A DNA stretch of 56,495 nucleotides, taken from NCBI GenBank assembly GCA_903870275.1, contig CAIQCK010000126.1:1-56495 (forward strand), in the 5' to 3' direction. Source of the DNA: an uncultured bacterium. Lineage in GTDB: Bacteria > Verrucomicrobiota > Verrucomicrobiia > CAIQCK01. Below are positions 16,698-25,005 of this stretch, in pieces. Made by a program: the position numbers and the translations under genes. The notes beneath the pieces are model-generated. The model was not told where the DNA came from. It did not search any database and saw only the letters and a program-made list of their open reading frames with translations. Positions within the stretch are counted from its first letter, which is position 1. Each line of letters opens with the position of its first letter.

Positions 16698-17860
16698 AAT
16701 ACGCAACTCCTGTCTATCTGATTGACGCGCGGCGCTCCCTGATCGGCCGTTTCGGCGGCGCGTTGAAGGACATGCGCCCCGCCGATCTGGCGCTGCAAGT
16801 CGCGGAGGCCGTCGTGCCCGCGGCGCTCAAACCGCACGTGGACGAGGTCATTCTCGGCCAAGTCCTCCAAGCCGCCTCCGGGATGAATACGGCGCGGCAG
16901 GTGGCGTTGCGACTGGGTCTGCCTCAACGCGCGACCGCGTTCACCGTCAACATGGCGTGCGCCTCGGGGCTGAAAGCGGTGGCTCTGGCCGCCGATGCCA
17001 TCGCGCAGGGCGATGCCGGGTTGGCGCTGGCGGGCGGCGTGGAATCCATGAGTCAGGCGCCGCATTACCTGAGCGGGTTGCGTTGGGGCAAGAAAATGGG
17101 TGACGTGCCGCTGGCGGACGCCATCTTCGTGGACGGGCTGAGCGACCCAGTGCTGAAACTCGGCATGGCCGAAACGGCCGAACGCGTGGCGGAGGCGTGC
17201 CGGATTTCGCGCGAGGACCAGGATCAGTTTGCGTTCCGAAGCCATGAACGCGCCGTCGGCTGCCGCGCGGCGTTTGCCCGCGAGATCGTCTCCATCCAAA
17301 CCGCCAACGGCCGCGTGGACAGGGACGAGCAACCGAGGCCCGACTCGACAGTCGAGAAATTGCAGGCGCTCAAGCCGGCGTTTCGCGCCAACGGCACCAT
17401 CACGGCGGGCAACGCCTCCAGCATCAACGACGGCGCCGCGATGGTTTTGCTGGCGGGCGAAAAGGCCGTGACGCAAAGGGACCTCCGGCCGCGCGCCCGC
17501 GTCGTGGCCGCCTGCGCGGTTGGCTGCGACCCGGCGATGATGGGCTTGGGGCCGGTCTGGGCCGTGCGCAAGCTGTGCGCTGAAACGGGTTGGTCGTTGG
17601 GCGAAGTGGACGCCGTGGAAATCAACGAGGCGTTCGCCGCCCAAACACTGGCCTGCGCGCGGGAGTTGGAGCTTGCCCCGGAAAAACTCAACCGGCGCGG
17701 CGGCGGCATCGCGCTGGGTCATCCCATCGGTTGCAGTGGCGCGCGCGTGCTGGTGACGCTGTTGCACATTCTCGAAGACCTCAACCTGAGGCGCGGTATC
17801 GCTTCCCTCTGCGTCGGTGGCGGCATGGGCATCGCGATGGCGATCGAGCGCGGGACCTGA
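16694..17860 (+). CDS. Acetyl-CoA C-acetyltransferase (thiolase)
   Basis: A 388-residue degradative/biosynthetic thiolase. The acyl-accepting cysteine is C89 in NMACASGLKA, the catalytic histidine is in GGGIALGHPIGCSGAR, and the second active-site cysteine is in SLCVGGGMG. It interconverts two acetyl-CoA with acetoacetyl-CoA, or a homologous pair. The start ATG overlaps the CoA-transferase stop. With SDR and CoA-transferase it makes a full set for acetoacetate/3-hydroxybutyrate interconversion. Its position between an esterase/DUF1080 pair and sulfatases is unusual; it may process acetate or short acids released from acetylated glycans, which is inference. A GC hairpin follows the stop. Confidence 0.93.
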   Translation: MKYATPVYLIDARRSLIGRFGGALKDMRPADLALQVAEAVVPAALKPHVDEVILGQVLQAASGMNTARQVALRLGLPQRATAFTVNMACASGLKAVALAADAIAQGDAGLALAGGVESMSQAPHYLSGLRWGKKMGDVPLADAIFVDGLSDPVLKLGMAETAERVAEACRISREDQDQFAFRSHERAVGCRAAFAREIVSIQTANGRVDRDEQPRPDSTVEKLQALKPAFRANGTITAGNASSINDGAAMVLLAGEKAVTQRDLRPRARVVAACAVGCDPAMMGLGPVWAVRKLCAETGWSLGEVDAVEINEAFAAQTLACARELELAPEKLNRRGGGIALGHPIGCSGARVLVTLLHILEDLNLRRGIASLCVGGGMGIAMAIERGT

Positions 17861-17876
17861 CGCGCCAGCATGCTGC

Positions 17877-17902
17877 GGCGGCCCGCGCCACGAGTGGCCG
17901 CC
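17877..17902 (+). terminator. GC hairpin after the thiolase gene
   Basis: GGCGGCC (17877-17883) and GGCCGCC (17896-17902) form a perfect 7 bp stem with a 12-base loop, 17 bp after the thiolase stop. No T-tract follows, so it may only attenuate transcription or act in mRNA stability before the sulfatase genes. Confidence 0.35.
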
Positions 17903-17940
17903 CTGTTGGAATAACAAGGGCAAGACGAAGAAGCGCCAAG

Positions 17941-18064
17941 CCCGAGTTTTCGGATGCAACCGGCGGTGTTTCTTGTAAAGTCACGGCTTCGATGAACCTG
18001 AAACCATTTCTCTCGTGCGCCTTCCTGGGGCTGGTCACCACATTCGTTGCCAGCGCCGCGCCGG
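17941..18064 (+). repeat. Duplicated leader/signal-peptide segment, copy 1
   Basis: About 124 bp upstream of and inside the first sulfatase gene are repeated at 19404-19527 in front of the second, with identical spacing to the ATG. The copies agree closely in the non-coding part as well as in the signal peptide (MNLKPFLSC versus MNLKQFLSC). Each contains a 13-codon frame (MQPAVFLVKSRLR at 17954-17995; MQPAAVLVKSRLQ at 19417-19458) whose TGA overlaps the sulfatase ATG. Confidence 0.75.
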
Positions 18065-19398
18065 AGAAACCGAACATCGTTTTCATCCTCAGCGACGACC
18101 TCGCGCAAGGCGACGTCGGTTGCTACGGGCAGAAGCTCATCCAAACACCCGTGATCGACCGCATGGCCGCCGAAGGCACCCGCTACACGCAGGCGTATTG
18201 CGGAACCACCGTCTGCGCGCCGTCGCGGGCGTCGTTGATGATGGGACTGCACTGCGGCCACGCGCCCATCCGCGCCAACCGCGAAATCCAACCCGAAGGC
18301 CAGATGCCGCTGCCGGCGGGCGCGTTCACCGTCGCGCAGTTGCTCAAGGACGCGGGCTACGCGACGGCCTGCACCGGCAAATGGGGCCTGGGCATGTTCG
18401 ACACGACGGGCGGCCCGCTGAAGGCCGGCTTCGACCATTTCTTCGGCTACAACTGCCAGCGCCACGCGCACAGTTATTTCCCGAAGTATCTCTACAACGA
18501 CGACCGGCGTTTCGACCTGCCGGGCAATGACGGCAACGAAAAGGTCGAAGGCCGGGGCGCCATCTACGCGCAGGACCTTGTCGCCGACGAAACGTTGAGG
18601 TTTGTGAAGGCGAGCAAGGACCGGCCGTTTTTCCTCTACTACGCCGTCACGCTGCCGCACGGCGCGTTCCAGATCAACGACCAGGGCATCTACAAGGACA
18701 AACCATGGACCGTGCTGCAGAAGAATTACGCGGCGATGGTCACGCGGCTGGATACCGACATCGGGCGGCTGCTGATGTTGCTCAAGGAGTTGAAGCTCGA
18801 CGAGAAGACGATTGTCTTTGTCGCGGGCGACAACGGCTCATCCTGGGATCCCCAATCCGAGATTGGCCGCCACTTCAACCAGGCCGCCAACGGCCTGCGC
18901 GGTTTCAAGCGCGAGCTTTACGAGGGCGGCCTGCGCCAGGCGGCCATCGCACGCTGGCCGGGCTCGGTTCCCGCCGGCCGCGTGAGCGACGAGCCGTGGG
19001 CGTTCTGGGATTTCCTGCCGACGGCGGCGGAGCTGGCGGGCGCGAAGATCCCCGCGGATGTGAAGACCGACGGTTTCTCGCTCGTGTCGTTCCTCAAAGG
19101 CGGCCCCGCGCCGAAGCGCGAGTATTTTTACTGGGAGCTTCACGAAGGCCCGTCGCTGCAGGCCGTGCGGTTTGGCGACTGGAAAGCCGTCAAGAATGGC
19201 CCAAGCAAGGCCACCGAACTCTACGATCTCAAGACCGATCCCGGTGAAACGAAGAACCTTGCTGCGGAGAAACCGGAGTTGGTCGCCAGGGCCGAGTCGC
19301 TCATGAAGGCCGCCCGCGTGGACGACCCCAACTGGCCGATGCGCGACAAGCCCGCACCAAAGAAAGGCGGCAAGGCCAGGGCAAAGGCCGCGCCGTGA
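17992..19398 (+). CDS. Exported sulfatase 1
   Basis: A 468-residue type I sulfatase with a signal peptide (MNLKPFLSCAFLGLVTTFVASA). Metal ligands D35/D36 are in FILSDDLAQGD, and the formylglycine site is C75 in CAPSR, part of the C-x-P-x-R signature; the cysteine must be oxidised by a formylglycine-generating enzyme not encoded here. TGKWGLG replaces the usual GKWHLG, so the usual His at that spot is Gly. FVAGDNGSS and the DPGETKNLA tail are typical. It probably removes sulfate esters from a polysaccharide. The C-terminus is a Lys/Ala-rich tail. ATG 17992 is fixed by the signal peptide; the SD is weak. First of four coupled sulfatase genes. Confidence 0.92.
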   Translation: MNLKPFLSCAFLGLVTTFVASAAPEKPNIVFILSDDLAQGDVGCYGQKLIQTPVIDRMAAEGTRYTQAYCGTTVCAPSRASLMMGLHCGHAPIRANREIQPEGQMPLPAGAFTVAQLLKDAGYATACTGKWGLGMFDTTGGPLKAGFDHFFGYNCQRHAHSYFPKYLYNDDRRFDLPGNDGNEKVEGRGAIYAQDLVADETLRFVKASKDRPFFLYYAVTLPHGAFQINDQGIYKDKPWTVLQKNYAAMVTRLDTDIGRLLMLLKELKLDEKTIVFVAGDNGSSWDPQSEIGRHFNQAANGLRGFKRELYEGGLRQAAIARWPGSVPAGRVSDEPWAFWDFLPTAAELAGAKIPADVKTDGFSLVSFLKGGPAPKREYFYWELHEGPSLQAVRFGDWKAVKNGPSKATELYDLKTDPGETKNLAAEKPELVARAESLMKAARVDDPNWPMRDKPAPKKGGKARAKAAP

Positions 19399-19403
19399 TG
19401 AAA

Positions 19404-19527
19404 CCGGAGTTTTCAGATGCAACCGGCGGCGGTTCTTGTAAAGTCACGACTCCAATGAACCTGAAACAGTTTCTCTCGTGCGTCTTCCTGGCGCTGGCCG
19501 CGACGCTCGTCTCCAGCGCCGCGCCCG
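19404..19527 (+). repeat. Duplicated leader/signal-peptide segment, copy 2
   Basis: Second copy of the segment described at 17941-18064. Here it overlaps the end of the preceding gene's transcript directly: the first sulfatase stop is at 19396-19398 and the repeat begins 6 bp later. The in-frame peptide (PEFSDATGGGSCKVT) is also shared with copy 1, where it lies upstream of the true start. Confidence 0.75.
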
Positions 19528-21077
19528 CAAAGCCGAACATCGTCATCATCCTCGTGGATGACATGGGTTTCAGCGACCTCGGTTGCTATGGCAGCGAAAT
19601 CCCGACGCCCAACCTCGACGCGCTCGCCGCGGGCGGCGTGCGCTTCACACAGTTTTACAACACGGCGCGCTGTTGTCCGACGCGCGCCTCGTTGCTCACC
19701 GGCCTCTATTCGCATCAGGCTGGCGTGGGACACATGACCAACGACCGGGGCGAGGACGGTTATCGCGGCGACCTCAACAACCGTTGCGTGACCATTGCCG
19801 AGGTGTTGCGGCCCGCCGGCTACGCCACCTTCATGACCGGCAAGTGGCACGTCACCAAACACGTCGACGCCGCCGACGATTCGCAGAAATTCAACTGGCC
19901 GCTCCAGCGCGGCTTCGACCACTACTACGGGATCATTGCCGGTGCCGCCAATTATTTCCGGCCCAACTCGCTGACCGACGACAACACGCGCATCACCGCC
20001 GAGGAAAAGAACTACTACACCACCGACGCGTTCACCGAACACGCCGTCCAGTTCATCGCCGGGCGGGACAAGGCCAAGCCGTTCTTTCTCTACCTCGCCT
20101 TTAACGCGCCACACTTCCCGCTCATGGCGCCCGCGGAGGAAATCGCGAAGTTCCGCGGCCAATACAAAATCGGCTGGGACAAGCTCCGCGAGCGGCGCCA
20201 CGCGAAACAGATCGAACTCGGCATTATGGACAGGGCGTGGCCGCTGTCGCCGCGCCCGGCCGAAGTCAGTGAGTGGGACAAGCTCGCGCCGGAGCAACAG
20301 GACCGGTTCGACCAGATCATGGCGGTCTATGCCGCCGTCGTCGCGCACATGGACGCCGCCGTCGGCCGGCTCGCCGCGGCGCTCAAGCAGCAGGGCGTGC
20401 TCGACAACACGCTCCTCTTGTTCCTTTCCGACAACGGCGCCAACGCCGAGAGCGGCCCGAACGGCCGGCTTGTTGGCCCCGGCGCGCCCGGCTCGGCCGA
20501 GTCCACCGTCTTCGAAGGCCAGTCGTGGGCGACGCTCTCGAACACGCCGCTCCGCCGCTACAAACACTTCAACCACGAAGGCGGCATCTCCACGCCGCTC
20601 ATCGCCCACTGGCCTGCGCGCATCCCGGCGCACGGCGAATTGCGGCGCCAGCCCGGCCATCTCGTGGACCTGATGGCGACGTGCGCAGACGTGTCCGGCG
20701 CGGCGTATCCGGCCGAGTTCAAGGGCAAACCGATCCTGCCGATGGAAGGCCGGAGCCTCGTGCCGGCGTTCAACAACCAGGCGATCGAGCGCGACGCGAT
20801 CTACTGGGAACACGAGGGCAACGCCGCCATCCGCGTCGGCGACTGGAAGCTCGTTCGCCTCGGCCGTAACGGGCCGTGGGAACTCTACGATTTGAAAGCC
20901 GATCGCACCGAGCAGCACGACCTCGCCGCCGAACAGCCGGAGCGCGCGAAGGAACTCGCCGCGAAGTGGGACGCGTGGGCCAAACGCGCCAGCGTGATGC
21001 CGTATCCCAAGGAACCCGCCAAAGGCGCAGGCAAGGGAAAGAAGAACGCCAGGCCCCAGCAAGGAAACCGGCCATGA
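19455..21077 (+). CDS. Exported sulfatase 2 (arylsulfatase A-like)
   Basis: A 540-residue type I sulfatase with a signal peptide (MNLKQFLSCVFLALAATLVSSA). D35/D36 in VDDMGFSD bind the metal; the formylglycine cysteine is C74 in RCCPTRASLLTG; MTGKWHV, APHFPLMAP and FLSDNGANAESG are further signatures. It is longer than sulfatase 1 because of a central insertion (QYKIGWDKLRERRHAKQIELG), which suggests the arylsulfatase A-like subgroup acting on larger or aryl-type sulfate esters. The frame is open upstream to GTG 19395/ATG 19398, but ATG 19455 gives the correct signal peptide and matches the duplicated leader. Its stop overlaps the next start by 4 bp. Confidence 0.92.
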   Translation: MNLKQFLSCVFLALAATLVSSAAPAKPNIVIILVDDMGFSDLGCYGSEIPTPNLDALAAGGVRFTQFYNTARCCPTRASLLTGLYSHQAGVGHMTNDRGEDGYRGDLNNRCVTIAEVLRPAGYATFMTGKWHVTKHVDAADDSQKFNWPLQRGFDHYYGIIAGAANYFRPNSLTDDNTRITAEEKNYYTTDAFTEHAVQFIAGRDKAKPFFLYLAFNAPHFPLMAPAEEIAKFRGQYKIGWDKLRERRHAKQIELGIMDRAWPLSPRPAEVSEWDKLAPEQQDRFDQIMAVYAAVVAHMDAAVGRLAAALKQQGVLDNTLLLFLSDNGANAESGPNGRLVGPGAPGSAESTVFEGQSWATLSNTPLRRYKHFNHEGGISTPLIAHWPARIPAHGELRRQPGHLVDLMATCADVSGAAYPAEFKGKPILPMEGRSLVPAFNNQAIERDAIYWEHEGNAAIRVGDWKLVRLGRNGPWELYDLKADRTEQHDLAAEQPERAKELAAKWDAWAKRASVMPYPKEPAKGAGKGKKNARPQQGNRP

Positions 21078-22552
21078 AAAAATCGCTCCGCCTTCTCGCG
21101 ATGACCGGCCTCGCGGCGGCACTGGCGCTGGCAGCGGGCGCCGCCGCTGACGAGACGTCGGCGAAAAAAACGAACATCGTTTTCATCCTTGTGGACGATC
21201 TCGGCTGGACCGACCTCGGTTGTTTCGGCAGCAAATTTTACGAGACGCCGAACATTGACCGGCTCTGCGCACAGGGGATGAAGTTCACCGACGCTTACTC
21301 CGCGTGCACTGTCTGTTCGCCGACGCGCGCCAGCGTTCTCACCGGCCAGTATCCAGCGCGGCTGCACATCACCGACTGGATCGCCGGCCACGAGCGGCCG
21401 AAGGCGAAGCTGCGGATTCCCGACTGGCAGAAACACCTGCCGCTGGAAACGATGAACATCGCGCGGGCGCTCAAGTCCGCCGGCTACGCCACCGCCAGCA
21501 TCGGCAAATGGCACCTCGGCGGGCCGGAGTTCTGGCCCGACAAACAAGGCTTCGACCTCAACGTCGCCGGCTGCGACAAGGGCCAGCCGCCGAGTTACTT
21601 CTCGCCCTATAAGATCCCGACGCTGCCCGACGGACCGCAGGGCGAGTTCCTCAGCGACCGGCTCACGACCGAGGCGGTGAAGTTCATCACGGAAAACAAG
21701 GAGCGCCCGTTTTTCCTCTACCTGCCGCACTACGCCGTCCACACGCCGCTGATGGCCAAGCCCGGCGTCATCGCCAAATACAAAGCCAGGGCCGATCCGT
21801 CCGCGCCGCAGCACAACGCCACCTATGCCGGCCTCATCGAGAGCGTGGACGACAGCGTCGGCGTTCTGTTGCGCACGCTCGACGAACTCAAAATCGCCGA
21901 CCACACCCTCATCATCTTCACCTCCGACAACGGCGGGCTGATGCTGCCGGCGCGCGATCCCGTCACCTGCAACGCCCCGCTGCGCGCCGGCAAAGGCTCC
22001 GCCTACGAAGGCGGCGTGCGCGTGCCGCTCATTGTGAAGTGGCCCGGCGTCACACGGCCCGGCAGCGTCTGCCACACGCCGGTCATCAGCGCCGATTATT
22101 TTCCGACGATGCTCGACGCGCTCGGCGTCGCCGACGATCCGAAACACATCGTGGACGGCGAGAGCATCGTGCCGCTGTTGAAACAAACCGGCCCGCTCCG
22201 GCGCGACGCAATCTACTGGCATTACCCGCACTACCATCCCGGCGGCGCGACGCCCTACAGCGCCGTGCGCGAAGGCGACTGGCGGCTCGTGGAGTTCTTC
22301 GAGGACAACCATGTCGAGCTTTACAACCTCAAGGACGACATCGGCGAAACGACAGACCTCGCGCAAAAAATGCCGGAGAAAGCCGCCGCGCTCCGCCAAA
22401 AGCTCCATGACTGGCGCAAGTCCGTCGGCGCGCAGTTGCCAACGCCGAATCCCGATTACGACCCGAACGCGCCCGCCGAGCCGAAACAGAAATCACCGCG
22501 CCAACAGAAAGCCGAATCCGAATTGCTGCTTCGCATCGCAGAGGAATCATGA
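21074..22552 (+). CDS. Exported sulfatase 3
   Basis: A 492-residue type I sulfatase with a signal peptide (MKKSLRLLAMTGLAAALALAAGAAA). D41/D42 in FILVDDLGWTD bind the metal, C81 in CSPTR is the formylglycine precursor, and SIGKWHLGG, HYAVHTPL and FTSDNGGLM complete the active-site signatures. The fold resembles iduronate-2-sulfatase and N-acetylgalactosamine-6-sulfatase-like bacterial members. The C-terminal tail is Pro/Lys-rich. ATG 21074 overlaps the preceding stop and has AAGGAAA in front. It overlaps the fourth sulfatase by 4 bp, so the genes 19455-24048 are translationally coupled. Confidence 0.93.
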   Translation: MKKSLRLLAMTGLAAALALAAGAAADETSAKKTNIVFILVDDLGWTDLGCFGSKFYETPNIDRLCAQGMKFTDAYSACTVCSPTRASVLTGQYPARLHITDWIAGHERPKAKLRIPDWQKHLPLETMNIARALKSAGYATASIGKWHLGGPEFWPDKQGFDLNVAGCDKGQPPSYFSPYKIPTLPDGPQGEFLSDRLTTEAVKFITENKERPFFLYLPHYAVHTPLMAKPGVIAKYKARADPSAPQHNATYAGLIESVDDSVGVLLRTLDELKIADHTLIIFTSDNGGLMLPARDPVTCNAPLRAGKGSAYEGGVRVPLIVKWPGVTRPGSVCHTPVISADYFPTMLDALGVADDPKHIVDGESIVPLLKQTGPLRRDAIYWHYPHYHPGGATPYSAVREGDWRLVEFFEDNHVELYNLKDDIGETTDLAQKMPEKAAALRQKLHDWRKSVGAQLPTPNPDYDPNAPAEPKQKSPRQQKAESELLLRIAEES

Positions 22553-24048
22553 AGAAATTTCGTTTTACAGCCATTGCAGTCCTGCTGGCGGCAGTGTTGT
22601 CGCTGGCGATGACCAGCCCGGTTTCCATCGCGGCTGAAACGACGCCGAAAAAACCGAACATCGTTTTCATCCTCACCGACGACCTTGGTATCAACGACCT
22701 TGGGTGTTACGGGCGGCACGAACATCATACGCCGCACCTCGACGCGCTGGCGGCGGAGGGCACGCGCTTCACGTCGGCTTACTGCGCGCAGCCGATCTGC
22801 TCGCCGTCGCGCGCGGCGATCATGACCGGCAAAAATCCCGCGCGGTTGCACCTGACGACGTATCTGCCGGGCCGGCCGGATTGTCCGTCGCAAAAGCTGT
22901 TGCATCCCATCATCCGGCAGCAGTTGCCGCTGGAGGAAATGACGCTCCCGAAATACCTGAAGCCCGCCGGCTACGTCAGCGCGTGCATCGGCAAATGGCA
23001 TCTCGGCGGCAAAGGCTTCGGCCCGGCCGAGCAGGGCTTCGATTACGTCCACGCCGTCCGGCCCAACACGACGCCGTCCGAGACCGAGGGCGGCAAAGGC
23101 GAATACGACCTCACCGCGCATGCCATCCAGTTCATCGAGGAAAACCGCGACCGGCCGTTCTTCCTCTATCTGGCGCACAACACCCCGCACATTCCCTACA
23201 CGGCCAAGGCGCCGCTCGTCGCGAAAAACAGCAAGGCATTCGAGCCGGTCTATGCCGCCCTCATCGAGACACTTGACGACGTCGTCGGACTGGTGCTCGC
23301 CAAGCTCGACGCGCTCGGCCTCGCGCAAAACACCATCCTCGTCTTCACCTCCGACAATGGCGGCCTGCACGTGCCCGAATTGAAGCACGAGAAGATCACA
23401 CACAACACGCCGTATCGCGCCGGCAAGGGTTTCCTTCACGAAGGCGGGTTGCGCATCCCGCTCATCGTCCGCTGGCCGGGCCGCGTGCCGGCGGGCCGCG
23501 TCGTGAACGCGCCGGTGGTGAACAGCGACTGGGTGCCAACGCTGCTGGAGATGTGCGGCCAGCCCGTGCCGCCGAGTCTCGACGGCGTGAGCCTCGCGTC
23601 GCTGCTGGCCGGCGGCGAAGCGCCGAAGCGGCCGTTCTTCTGGCACTTCCCGCATTACACCAACCAGGGCAGCCAGCCCGAAGGCGCGATCCGCGACGGC
23701 GACTGGAAGCTCATCGAATACTACGAGGAAGGCCGCGTGGAGTTGTTCAATCTCGCGCAGGACCCCGGTGAGAAGAACAACCTCGCCGAACGCCAGCCGG
23801 AGCGCGTCAGGCAACTGCGCGCCACCCTCGCCGCGTGGCGCGACGCGACGGTCGTGCAAACCAACACGCCGAATCCGAGCTTCGATCCCGCGTTGCATCG
23901 CGCGCTCTACGAAGACATGGACGTGTCCCGCTACAACGCCTCCACTGCCGACGCCGCCGAGTTTGCCCGGGTGTTGCAGTGGCGCAAGCTGATGGACTCC
24001 GTCGTGCCCAGACCGCAACCGCCGAAGAAAGCGCAGCCGAACCGATAA
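22549..24048 (+). CDS. Exported sulfatase 4
   Basis: A 499-residue type I sulfatase with a signal peptide (MKKFRFTAIAVLLAAVLSLAM...). D44/D45 in LTDDLGIND bind the metal; C84 in CSPSRAAIMTGKNP is the formylglycine precursor; CIGKWHLGGKGFG, HNTPHIPY and FTSDNGGLHV are present. It is closest to sulfatase 3 in sequence and layout (LHLTTYLPGR parallels LHITDWIAGH), so these two probably arose by duplication. GAGGAATC precedes the ATG. The end of this gene is also the end of the co-directional degradative run; an 86 bp gap then leads to nucleotide-sugar genes. Confidence 0.93.
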   Translation: MKKFRFTAIAVLLAAVLSLAMTSPVSIAAETTPKKPNIVFILTDDLGINDLGCYGRHEHHTPHLDALAAEGTRFTSAYCAQPICSPSRAAIMTGKNPARLHLTTYLPGRPDCPSQKLLHPIIRQQLPLEEMTLPKYLKPAGYVSACIGKWHLGGKGFGPAEQGFDYVHAVRPNTTPSETEGGKGEYDLTAHAIQFIEENRDRPFFLYLAHNTPHIPYTAKAPLVAKNSKAFEPVYAALIETLDDVVGLVLAKLDALGLAQNTILVFTSDNGGLHVPELKHEKITHNTPYRAGKGFLHEGGLRIPLIVRWPGRVPAGRVVNAPVVNSDWVPTLLEMCGQPVPPSLDGVSLASLLAGGEAPKRPFFWHFPHYTNQGSQPEGAIRDGDWKLIEYYEEGRVELFNLAQDPGEKNNLAERQPERVRQLRATLAAWRDATVVQTNTPNPSFDPALHRALYEDMDVSRYNASTADAAEFARVLQWRKLMDSVVPRPQPPKKAQPNR

Positions 24049-24134
24049 AAGCAAGTCACCGCGCTTGTCCAAATGCGACCGATGGTATAAGGAAAAGGCG
24101 GACCGAAAAGCATTCAGACGAGACAGAACCCAAC

Positions 24135-25001
24135 ATGATTTTACTTATCGGCAGCGGCTACGTCGGCTCGATATTTGGCGCCTGCCTGGAGCAGGCGCGA
24201 ATCCCTTATCAAGTCTGGCCGCGACAGGACCTGGATTACACCGGCCTGCCGGCGTTGACGGATTATTTGAAGGAACACCGGCCGGAGTTTCTCATCAATT
24301 GCGCGGGTTACACGGGCAAGCCGAACGTGGACGCCTGCGAGTTGCACAAGGCCGAGTGCCTGTTCGGCAACGCGGTGCTGCCGGCCATCATCCAGACGGC
24401 GTGCGAACGCGCGAGCGTGCCGTGGGGCCACATATCGTCCGGCTGCATTTACAACGGCGCCAAACCGGATGGCAGCGGCTTCACCGAAACCGACGCGCCG
24501 AATTTTTCCTTCCGCCAGAACCACTGCAGTTTCTACAGCGGCACCAAGGCGCTCGGCGAGGAGGTGCTGGCGGAGGCGCGAGACTGTTACGTCTGGCGGC
24601 TGCGCATTCCGTTCAACAACGAGGACAGTCCCCGCAATTACCTGACGAAGGTCATGCGTTACGAGCGGCTGCTGGAAGCGCGCAATTCGCTCTCTCAACT
24701 GGACGAGTTTGTCCGCGCCTGCGTCGCCTGCTGGCAGAAGCGCGTGCCGTTCGGCGTCTACAACATGACGAACCCCGGCTCCATCACCACGCGTGAGATC
24801 GTGGAGATAATCCAAAAGAGCGGCGTCTGCCGGAAGGAGTTCCGTTTCTTCGCCGACGAAACGGAGTTCATGCGGTTGGCCGCGAAGACGCCCCGCTCCA
24901 ACTGCGTCCTCGATGTCTCCAAACGAGAGAAGGCGGGCATCGCGATGACCGAAGTCCACGACGCCGTCGCCATCGCCCTGCGTCAATGGAAGTCCGCTTG
25001 A
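24135..25001 (+). CDS. NAD-dependent epimerase/dehydratase, RmlD-like
   Basis: A 288-residue extended SDR. It opens MILLIGSGYVGSIFG, a GxGxxG-type nucleotide-binding loop, then INCAGYTGKPNVDACE, which resembles the NAAAYTxVDxAE region of dTDP-4-dehydrorhamnose reductase, a catalytic ISSGCIYNG segment and YSGTKALGE (Y-x-x-x-K). It lies 4 bp before rmlB. It could reduce a 4-keto-6-deoxy sugar nucleotide, but it diverges from RmlD and no RmlC is present, so the product need not be dTDP-L-rhamnose. Start ATG 24135 is set by the beta strand of the Rossmann fold. Confidence 0.8.
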   Translation: MILLIGSGYVGSIFGACLEQARIPYQVWPRQDLDYTGLPALTDYLKEHRPEFLINCAGYTGKPNVDACELHKAECLFGNAVLPAIIQTACERASVPWGHISSGCIYNGAKPDGSGFTETDAPNFSFRQNHCSFYSGTKALGEEVLAEARDCYVWRLRIPFNNEDSPRNYLTKVMRYERLLEARNSLSQLDEFVRACVACWQKRVPFGVYNMTNPGSITTREIVEIIQKSGVCRKEFRFFADETEFMRLAAKTPRSNCVLDVSKREKAGIAMTEVHDAVAIALRQWKSA

Positions 25002-25005
25002 TCGC

